The translations under genes were made by a program, and so were the position numbers. A stretch of DNA of 20,376 bases from a virus: the IMG/VR virus record IMGVR_UViG_3300050821_017218, positions 1-20,376 of that record; one strand, given 5' to 3'. The notes under the pieces were generated by a model, which was not told the DNA's origin, did not search any database, and saw nothing but the letters and a program-made list of their open reading frames with translations. How positions within the stretch are numbered: the first letter of the stretch is position 1; each line of letters starts with the position of its first letter. Positions 15,635-20,376 of the stretch are shown one piece after another.

Positions 15635-17360
15635 TCGTTCCACCGTTCAGAGCGAGATACTGATTGATCGCGGCCAGTGCGACCTGAGCGGTGACCGCGG
15701 CAATGACACCACCCGTATTCGTGCCGCTGGTACCCCCGTATAGAGCCGGATTGTACGTGGCGAACTGCGATACCGCGGGGATGAACTCGGACTGCTCCGT
15801 GAGCGACTGCGCCACGCTGGTGTAATACACGGCCAGATTCGTAGCTGCGGCAGCATCCGTAGGATTGGTTGCGGCTGCCGCCTGTGCAGTAGCGAGGGCA
15901 GCCGCATTCGTGAAGGACTGCGCCGCCGCGATCAGTGCGAGCGGAACCTGATCCTGCTGCTGTTGCACCGCGATGTCGGCCGCGGTCGGACTGGTCGAGG
16001 CCGGTGCAGAAGGTCCGTTCGTGTTCTGCAACGCCGCTACCGTGTTGGCTGCGGCCGAAGTCGTGTCGGGATTCGTCGCCAGCCCGCCCGAGATGGTGGC
16101 GTTTTGGAACTGAGACAATGCGTTGACCTGACCCTGAAGGATGTTGATCTGCTGCTGCCGGGCGGCGATCACGTTCGGATCGACGCCGGGCTGAGACTGA
16201 AGCTGTGCGAACGAAATCTGTGCTGCACTCAGTTGGCCGTTGTAGAACGATAGGGCGGCGCTCGATGAGTTGCCAAAGTTCGTGCCACCAATCGCCACTC
16301 CTAGCGAACTAACGGGAATCGTTGCGCCGAGCGCTCCATTGGTGCCGATGACATTGTAATTGGTCGGATCGGTTACGCTGCCCAGATTCGATGCCGGGAA
16401 CGTCACTCCGCCGCTCTCGGTGAAGATGCTCAAGCCGCCCTGAATACCGCACGCCGCCATACAGGTGGGGTCGGGACCCAAATTGATCGCCCCTTCCTGC
16501 GCGTGCCCGGATGAGGCCGCGTACGCGGGCGAACCTCCGGTCTGTAGCTGCTGATCGATGTTGCCCTGAATCGCGTTCTTGGGCTGACCCGTGCTCAGGC
16601 TGTAGTTCTCGTACTCGAAGATCAGACTAACCTCGACCACACCAGACTCGCCCTGATCCCGATCTTCCGGCTCAACAGCAATGAGCGACGGATTGTAGTA
16701 CGTGTAGATGTTGATCGAATCCGGCTCCGTGCCGAGATCGTAGATGATGATCGATTCGAAGAACATCCGCGAGCACTCGCGGAGCTTCATTCCCAGCGAC
16801 GGACGGGTATCCATCTGGGATCGGATCGTATCCCCGGCATTGCCCGCGAGCGCCTGCACGCCGGTATGGTTGTACGAGAACTTGCTAAATTCCGTGTTGT
16901 ATACGGTTCCCGGATTGGTCTGGCGACGGTCGCCACCGAGTTCACCGGAATAGTTGACGAACGCGATCATGTCCTTGACCAGCGCCATCACCATCGAAGT
17001 CGAATCGTCATAGAACCGCATCGTGAGCGGCTCGTACTCGATCTTCTTCTGGATGTTGTACGTTCGGTTGTATCCGCGAAGCTTATCCGTGACGATCTTC
17101 GGCTTTGGCAGGTCGGTCTTCTTCAGGTTCGAGTAGAGCGTGCCATCTTCGAGAAACGTAGCGACATTCGTCAACATATCGACGACCCCCGGCCCCATGA
17201 CGAACTCGGCGAACCACGTATGCTTGTGACGGGGTGTATTGATGCTGATTCGGGTCGATGTGCCACCGGCATCCGAGCCCCAGCGGCGCAGATTCACGGC
17301 GTAGTTGACGAACGGCCATCCTACTAGCTGTGCTGTATTGCCTACGTTGCTGTTCGCCAT
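15624..17360 (-). CDS. Tail-tube-fold baseplate protein with long Ala/Gln-rich extension
   Basis: This 578-residue protein has a tail-tube-like part at residues 45-258: WFAEFVMGPG (49-58), KKIEYEPLTMRFYDDS (105-120) and FESIIIYDLG...YYNPSLIAVEPED...VVEVSLIFEYENYSLSTG (201-258). This pattern fits the T4 gp48/gp54 family, which caps the baseplate hub and starts tail-tube assembly. Residues 260-578 are different: Ala, Gln, Asn, Thr and Gly-rich, with a helical stretch around 380-420 (QISFAQLQ, NVIAARQQQINILQGQV) and Ala-rich runs near 500-530. T4 gp48 and gp54 (364 and 320 residues) lack this. The ATG at 17360 has AGGGG upstream and a palindromic late promoter about 20 bases before it. The exact T4 counterpart is uncertain. 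Confidence 0.65.
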   Translation of the reverse strand: MANSNVGNTAQLVGWPFVNYAVNLRRWGSDAGGTSTRISINTPRHKHTWFAEFVMGPGVVDMLTNVATFLEDGTLYSNLKKTDLPKPKIVTDKLRGYNRTYNIQKKIEYEPLTMRFYDDSTSMVMALVKDMIAFVNYSGELGGDRRQTNPGTVYNTEFSKFSYNHTGVQALAGNAGDTIRSQMDTRPSLGMKLRECSRMFFESIIIYDLGTEPDSINIYTYYNPSLIAVEPEDRDQGESGVVEVSLIFEYENYSLSTGQPKNAIQGNIDQQLQTGGSPAYAASSGHAQEGAINLGPDPTCMAACGIQGGLSIFTESGGVTFPASNLGSVTDPTNYNVIGTNGALGATIPVSSLGVAIGGTNFGNSSSAALSFYNGQLSAAQISFAQLQSQPGVDPNVIAARQQQINILQGQVNALSQFQNATISGGLATNPDTTSAAANTVAALQNTNGPSAPASTSPTAADIAVQQQQDQVPLALIAAAQSFTNAAALATAQAAAATNPTDAAAATNLAVYYTSVAQSLTEQSEFIPAVSQFATYNPALYGGTSGTNTGGVIAAVTAQVALAAINQYLALNGGTNGS

Positions 17361-17377
17361 CGTTGACCCCTATTGGA

Positions 17378-17389
17378 CTAAATATTTAG
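17378..17389. promoter_or_regulatory. Palindromic, probably bidirectional late promoter
   Basis: CTAAATATTTAG is a perfect 12-base palindrome, so both strands read CTAAATA. Leftward it lies about 20 bases from the baseplate gene start; rightward about 30 bases from the bS21 start. The same CTAAATA occurs before the tail-tube gene. Confidence 0.6.
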
Positions 17390-17418
17390 CCCTCTTGAAG
17401 GGCGGATTGTGGGGTCAT

Positions 17419-17613
17419 GTGCTAGTCAAGGTAATCAACGGCGATATCGAAGGGGCGATCCGCAAAATGAAGCGGGCCCTCCACAACGACGGGCTGATCA
17501 AGGAAGTGCTCCGTCGGAAGGCGTACGAAAAGCCTTCCGAGAAGAAGCGGAGACGCCGGCTCGATGCGATCAGAGAGCATCGCCGCCAGCAGCGACTCCG
17601 CTCAGATCATTAA
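17419..17613 (+). CDS. Phage-encoded ribosomal protein bS21
   Basis: This 64-residue, strongly basic protein reads MLVKVINGDIEGAIRKMKRAL then GLIKEVLRRKAYEKPSEKKRRRR. It aligns with bacterial S21 without gaps in the core: KVRENEPFDVALRRFKRS, then [22 protein letters not shown] in E. coli. S21 binds the 30S platform near the anti-Shine-Dalgarno end of 16S rRNA. Phage copies are thought to replace the host protein and favour phage mRNA. The start is GTG at 17419 after GTGGGG; a TTG at 17407 is possible. The gene is on the opposite strand to its neighbours, and its stop overlaps the tail-tube stop in a shared TTAA. A CTAAATA box 30-40 bases upstream suggests late expression. Confidence 0.85.
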   Translation: MLVKVINGDIEGAIRKMKRALHNDGLIKEVLRRKAYEKPSEKKRRRRLDAIREHRRQQRLRSDH

Positions 17614-18332
17614 GCTGCCGCTGAGAACGAGATGCTGCTCAGAGCCGACGCGACGGTACCGCTGATCGCGATGCCGGTGCTGGCCTGACCAATGCCGGTG
17701 GAGTGGATGCCAAGCTGACCGGCGATTTCCGCGGTCTGCGAGAACGTACCCATCTGATTGCCGTTCTGGTCGAACCCGATCACGTTGTCGTAACGGACGG
17801 TGATTTCGAGATCGATGTTGGAGTTCTCCTTCGCGTTGAACTCGCCCAGATTCGTCTCGGTGATCCAGCAGCCCGAGTATGACCACTTCTGAAGGATGTT
17901 CGGGTCGCCTGCACCACCGGCGGAACCGCCACCGGCGAGTGCGTCGAGGTCGAACTCGAACTTGTAGTTCTCGCCCGCGCGCGAAACGGTCTGGTTGACG
18001 AAGTTCATCTGCTTCGCGACCTGATTCTGAAGCAGAACCTGAACCGTGTTGGCGATATCGTCATAAAAAGTGATCGTGATGGTCTGCCACTCACCGCGGT
18101 TCGCGACGTAGGTCGTCGACACGTAGTTGTACAGCTTCACTTCTTCGAACTGCACGTTCGGACGACCGACCTTGTAACACTGGCGGGTCAAATCATACGG
18201 CGCGGGCAAATTCGTTGCGCCGAAATTGAAGAAGGTCGTGCGGAACCGGTTCGCGAAGATCGGCTGCAACGCCATCGAACGATCACCGTTCAAACCGGGC
18301 GTGCCGAAGTTTGAGAGACTATTTACAGACAC
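17610..18332 (-). CDS. Tail-tube-family protein (gp19/gp54-like)
   Basis: This 240-residue protein has features of the contractile-tail tube fold: an opening NRFRTTFFNFG strand (28-38), LPAPYDLTRQCYKVGRPNVQFEEVKLYNY, then EWQTITITFYDD and a closing DLEITVRYDNVIGFD. The FYDD segment parallels that of the adjacent 578-residue protein, suggesting common ancestry. It could be the major tail tube (gp19) or a tube-initiator or completion protein (gp54/gp3); gp18, the usual neighbour of gp19, is not in the window. The start is GTG at 18332 with AGGAG ten bases upstream; ATG at 18275 is an alternative. Residues 194-240 are Gly/Ser/Ala-rich. A CTAAATA late promoter lies 40 bases upstream. Confidence 0.68.
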   Translation of the reverse strand: MSVNSLSNFGTPGLNGDRSMALQPIFANRFRTTFFNFGATNLPAPYDLTRQCYKVGRPNVQFEEVKLYNYVSTTYVANRGEWQTITITFYDDIANTVQVLLQNQVAKQMNFVNQTVSRAGENYKFEFDLDALAGGGSAGGAGDPNILQKWSYSGCWITETNLGEFNAKENSNIDLEITVRYDNVIGFDQNGNQMGTFSQTAEIAGQLGIHSTGIGQASTGIAISGTVASALSSISFSAAA

Positions 18333-18371
18333 CGTGCATATTCTCCTATTCCGGAGTAATTCTTGATCGTC

Positions 18372-18378
18372 TATTTAG
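18372..18378 (-). promoter_or_regulatory. Late promoter of the tail-tube gene
   Basis: Minus-strand CTAAATA, in context GGGCTAAATAGAC, lies 40 bases before the GTG at 18332, leaving room for a leader of about 30 bases with AGGAG. It is identical in seven bases to the palindromic box at 17378-17389. Confidence 0.6.
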
Positions 18379-18396
18379 CCCAATCGAAAACACTGT

Positions 18397-18684
18397 TTAG
18401 TCATGACCCCATTTTCTTCGGAGATGAGGCGTCGGCACCTCTCGAAGATAATCGAGAATTCGCTGTGCTCTACCGTGTGCAGCTTCATAAACGAAGATAT
18501 TCCCCTGTCGTCGAACGTTTGCTATGGGTCCTTTGTCGACGGGACTTATTCGGTCGAACCATCCTTTGATCCACGTCAATGTAGATTCAGTGCCACATCC
18601 ACCGATGCGATATCGCGGGCCGACTGTCTGAATGTGTCCATCTCCGTCGAGATATCCTTTGTATGATTCCGGGTATTGACAGAA
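18397..18684 (-). pseudogene. Truncated LAGLIDADG homing-endonuclease remnant
   Basis: The recognisable part is about 95 residues ending at the stop at 18397. YKGYLDGDGHI corresponds to the LAGLIDADG helix (AGLIDGDG in relatives), followed by YRIGGCGTESTLTWIKGWF and, at the end, NIFVYEAAHGRAQRILDYLR and a final HLRRKWG, the order seen in phage and intron LAGLIDADG domains (strand, GTE/helix, strand, helix ending in LDRKY-like motif). Only one such domain is present. No ATG, GTG or TTG occurs in frame within about 150 bases upstream of the motif; the open frame continues upstream but runs antisense to the 120-residue gene. An early promoter overlaps its front. It is therefore probably a broken mobile gene, though a rare start codon cannot be excluded. 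Confidence 0.55.
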
Positions 18685-18704
18685 CTCCCCAAAACCTGTA
18701 TATC
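18676..18704 (+). promoter_or_regulatory. Sigma-70-like early promoter
   Basis: A perfect -35 TTGACA (18676-18681), a 17-base spacer and TATATC as -10 (18699-18704) match the housekeeping bacterial consensus. Transcription would start near 18711, about 28 bases before the ATG at 18739. It would drive the rightward small genes directly after infection. Confidence 0.75.
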
Positions 18705-18738
18705 TGTGCCTCCCCTCGGGGAAACACGGGAGAATTTC

Positions 18739-19101
18739 ATGCAGCTTCAGGTCCTCGTCGATACGGTCGAAGTTTCCAAGGCTGGTCCGGGTTTTCCCGA
18801 GGGTGCTCGCGTGGTCGAGCTTCAGGCGTTCGACGGCAAGCACTACTATCACGGCATGGGTCTGATCCCTGCGGCTCAGGCTCATCGTCTGGCGGCTCGC
18901 GTGATCGACGCGGGTCAGATCGATCCCAATCAGTGGGGCTGCTACGAGGACGAAGCCGCGGAGCGCCAATTCTATCACGAATCGGGTCAGGCCGCCGCGG
19001 ACGAGCGCGAGGCGGAGCGTTTTTACGACGACAATTGTCGCGCTTCGTTTCAGGCCATTCTCGCGGCCGAGCATGACGATCCTTGTGCTGGGAGGGACTA
19101 A
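18739..19101 (+). CDS. Small early protein of unknown function
   Basis: This 120-residue protein starts MQLQVLVDTVEVSKAGPGF, with GGGAGA seven bases before the ATG; an ATG at 18676 overlaps the -35 box and is unlikely. It has an N-terminal beta-rich part (VLVDTVEV, ARVVELQAFDGKHYYHGM), a helix (AAQAHRLAARVIDAG) and an acidic, Ala/Glu-rich C-terminus (ESGQAAADEREAERFYDDN). No known motif is visible. It is the first gene after the early promoter, so it is expressed early, and is followed by three bases then the next gene. Confidence 0.7.
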   Translation: MQLQVLVDTVEVSKAGPGFPEGARVVELQAFDGKHYYHGMGLIPAAQAHRLAARVIDAGQIDPNQWGCYEDEAAERQFYHESGQAAADEREAERFYDDNCRASFQAILAAEHDDPCAGRD

Positions 19102-19104
19102 TCC

Positions 19105-19371
19105 ATGGCCAAGAAACCTGAGAAAGTCAGCGTACTGGTGAGCGGCCTGACCGGCGTCGTCGTCGGGGCCGACGAACTGTCCGGCCGGGTCTACGCCGAT
19201 CTGTCGGCGAAGCCCGGCGACACCGATACGGCCAACGACCTGCTGTACGGCTGCCTGTACATCCGTGACCAGCGCGGGGCGCTCGAAGCGGTCCGGGCGT
19301 TGCTCGACGATGAGACGCGGCTCGCCCAGTTCGTGCAGGAATATTTCGCGCGCAAGACGGGAGCCGTGTGA
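19105..19371 (+). CDS. Small early protein of unknown function
   Basis: This 88-residue protein starts MAKKPEKVSVLVSGLTGVVVG, with the strong site GGGAGGGA about six bases upstream. A beta-rich N-terminal half is followed by an acidic helical half (YIRDQRGALEAVRALLDDETRLAQFVQEYF). No signal peptide, membrane helix or catalytic motif is visible. The stop overlaps the next start by one base (TGATG), so translation is probably coupled. Confidence 0.65.
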   Translation: MAKKPEKVSVLVSGLTGVVVGADELSGRVYADLSAKPGDTDTANDLLYGCLYIRDQRGALEAVRALLDDETRLAQFVQEYFARKTGAV

Positions 19372-19607
19372 TGCTGAACCGTCCTGACTCGCATCCCACG
19401 CATCGATTCGAGATCGACGGGGTCCAGTACCGCGCTGACTACGGCTTCCGCATGGACGGCACGTGGAAGCCGACCGCGCGCATGCAGAAGTTCACTACGC
19501 TGGCCAATGGCCGCGGCCGTTGGGTCAACTGTGCTCCGACGCAGGAGCGACAGATCGCCCTGCGCGGCGCGATCAGAGCAAAGTCCGCGAGAGGGAGTTG
19601 GTCATGA
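19371..19607 (+). CDS. Small basic early protein of unknown function
   Basis: This 78-residue protein is read from the ATG at 19371; a GTG directly before it (19368) is an alternative that adds one residue. GGGAG lies about eight bases upstream. Early strands (RFEIDGVQYRADYGF) are followed by a basic, Trp-containing region (GTWKPTARMQKF, RGRWVNC) and a basic C-terminus. The charge suggests nucleic-acid binding, but no motif supports a specific role. The stop overlaps the membrane-protein start as ATGA. Confidence 0.6.
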   Translation: MLNRPDSHPTHRFEIDGVQYRADYGFRMDGTWKPTARMQKFTTLANGRGRWVNCAPTQERQIALRGAIRAKSARGSWS

Positions 19608-19825
19608 GCCGTCTTGTTGCACTGTTTTCGTTCGGCATCTTCATGGTGATGAGCGGCGCGTTTTGCTTCGTCTGCGACTTCGCCGAGCGCCATTACGACG
19701 GTACACTGGCCTTCGCCCTGCTCGCCGCAGGCATGGGCCTGCTCTCGTTCATCCTCGCACTGTTCATGCTGGTGATCACCATCATGATCGCGATCTACGG
19801 CGTACCCGAAATTGCAAAGGAGTAA
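19604..19825 (+). CDS. Small membrane protein with two transmembrane helices
   Basis: This 73-residue protein begins MSRLVALFSFGIFMVMSG, with AGGGAG before the ATG. Two hydrophobic segments, at about 4-25 and 36-66, are separated by a short polar turn (DFAERHYDG). The second is long enough for a tilted helix. Likely location: host inner membrane. Roles such as superinfection exclusion are possible but nothing in the sequence shows one. It ends with GVPEIAKE, and its last codons carry an AAAGGAG site for the mini-ORF that follows. Confidence 0.65.
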   Translation: MSRLVALFSFGIFMVMSGAFCFVCDFAERHYDGTLAFALLAAGMGLLSFILALFMLVITIMIAIYGVPEIAKE

Positions 19826-19828
19826 GAC

Positions 19829-19864
19829 ATGATGTTCTGCAAATTCACCAACCGAGCCACATAA
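19829..19864 (+). CDS. Possible 11-residue micropeptide
   Basis: ATGATGTTC... gives MMFCKFTNRAT and then TAA. The site AAAGGAG lies seven bases before the ATG, a better Shine-Dalgarno than most genes here, and the gap before the next gene (19826-19883) is otherwise unexplained. It could be a leader peptide, a true micropeptide or a decayed gene start. Confidence 0.3.
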   Translation: MMFCKFTNRAT

Positions 19865-19883
19865 CCTCTGAAAGGAAATCGAC

Positions 19884-20273
19884 ATGGACGACCTTTTACA
19901 AATGGATTCCGATCAACTCAAGACCAAGCGGCACGAATACTGGGCGTTTGCCTTCGGTACGGTTGGCTGCGTGGGTGCTGTTATGGCGATGCTTTCGGTC
20001 ATGATTTGGGCCAGCGCCAATGCACCACCCAAAGTGCAACCGCGTTTCGAACTGCGCATGATCGGTAATAGTATTCCGGCCGAACTGGCTTCGGACGCGA
20101 ACGAATTCTCCAAGCAATGCGCCTCGAAGCTGTCGGTTCAGTCGGTCGCATGTGCCGAGAAGGCGCTCAATGCGTATGGAGTCCGACACTGGGTCGTGTT
20201 CGACAACGTCACCGGCAAGACGCGCCCGGCGCTCGACGGCGAGGTCAAGTCGGGTGAGGCGAATACTCCGTGA
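19884..20273 (+). CDS. Single-pass membrane protein of unknown function
   Basis: This 129-residue protein has AAAGGAA about eight bases before its ATG. A charged N-terminus (MDDLLQMDSDQLKTKRHEY) is followed by one hydrophobic helix (about 20-43, WAFAFGTVGCVGAVMAMLS). The remaining 85 residues are polar, with two Cys (C79, C89 region: KQCASKLSVQSVACAEK) that could form a disulphide if periplasmic. No known domain is recognised. It probably sits in the inner membrane with the N-terminus in the cytoplasm. The stop overlaps the next start (TGATG). Confidence 0.62.
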   Translation: MDDLLQMDSDQLKTKRHEYWAFAFGTVGCVGAVMAMLSVMIWASANAPPKVQPRFELRMIGNSIPAELASDANEFSKQCASKLSVQSVACAEKALNAYGVRHWVVFDNVTGKTRPALDGEVKSGEANTP

Positions 20274-20376
20274 TGCGCAGCACCGTGATCAACGGCTTCG
20301 AGGTGATTTGGTCCGGACAAGGCGTCTGGGTCAATTCACCCCAAGGCCACAACGTCGCCCGGATGAGCCGATTCGC
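20273..20376 (+). CDS. Unknown small protein, runs off the right edge
   Basis: ATG at 20273 overlaps the preceding TGA by one base. The 34 visible residues (MRSTVINGFEVIWSGQGVWVNS then PQGHNVARMSRF) stay open to the window end. They are beta-rich and Trp-containing. No family is recognised. Confidence 0.5.
   Translation, partial: MRSTVINGFEVIWSGQGVWVNSPQGHNVARMSRF

Noticed and set aside
17389-17403. GCCCT/AGGGC inverted repeat before bS21
   Set aside because: The stem is only five base pairs, and the expected transcription start falls within it. It may be chance.
18403-18666. Plus-strand frame of 87 residues opposite the homing-endonuclease remnant
   Set aside because: Its Ser/Cys-rich sequence has no motif, and the minus strand carries the recognisable domain.
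18685-19074. N-terminal 130 residues of the minus-strand frame leading into the LAGLIDADG domain
   Set aside because: They are antisense to the 120-residue early gene, have no motif, and are followed by the early promoter. Only the LAGLIDADG part looks like real protein.
1-20376. tRNA genes, CRISPR arrays, insertion sequences, attachment sites
   Set aside because: No cloverleaf with CCA end or GGTTCRA arm, no regularly spaced direct repeats and no transposase were noticed by eye. A tRNAscan or repeat-finder run would be needed to exclude weak cases.

Overview
This window looks like part of the genome of a T4-like tailed phage (myovirus). The evidence is a dense set of T4-type genes: UvsX, UvsY-like and UvsW recombination proteins, a gp32-type single-stranded DNA-binding protein, both terminase subunits (gp16 and gp17), the gp4 head-completion nuclease, tail-tube/baseplate proteins and a collar-domain tail fibre. 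Several genes resemble, from memory, the marine branch of T4-like phages (cyanophage, pelagiphage and alphaproteobacterial phages) more than coliphage T4. These are the stand-alone DnaE-like mini-protein, the phage-encoded ribosomal protein bS21 and the short CTAAATA-type late promoters. The sequence is moderately GC-rich. The host cannot be named from the sequence alone.

Layout. (1) Positions 1-3318, plus strand: the 3' part of a large tail-fibre gene, then a tail-collar fibre protein. (2) Positions 3313-11401, minus strand: a tightly packed replication and recombination block. Read in the direction of transcription it is gp32, uvsX, uvsY-like, HD hydrolase, uvsW, two unknown genes, a possible clamp-loader small subunit, a zinc-finger protein and a miniature DnaE-like protein. 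Most junctions are ATGA/GTGA or short overlaps, so translation is probably coupled. The gp32 leader is long and carries four hairpins, one of which holds the ribosome-binding site. (3) Positions 11652-18332, minus strand: the packaging and tail block. In transcription order it is a tail-tube-like protein, a tube-fold baseplate protein with a very long Ala/Gln-rich tail, gp4, gp16, a conserved unknown and gp17. Late-promoter-like TAAATA boxes precede several of these genes. A bS21 gene sits on the opposite strand inside this block and shares a perfectly palindromic late promoter with its neighbour. (4) Positions 18397-18684, minus strand: an N-terminally truncated LAGLIDADG homing-endonuclease remnant. 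(5) Positions 18676-20376, plus strand: a strong sigma-70-like promoter followed by a string of small unknown genes, probably early host-takeover functions, running off the right edge.

How it fits together. Early genes (right end) would be transcribed by unmodified host RNA polymerase. The recombination and replication genes follow. The structural and packaging genes would depend on a phage late sigma system that recognises TAAATA. Early and late units diverge around 18.4-18.7 kb, and the replication block and tail-fibre genes converge at 3.3 kb with overlapping stop codons. No tRNA, rRNA or CRISPR array was seen.
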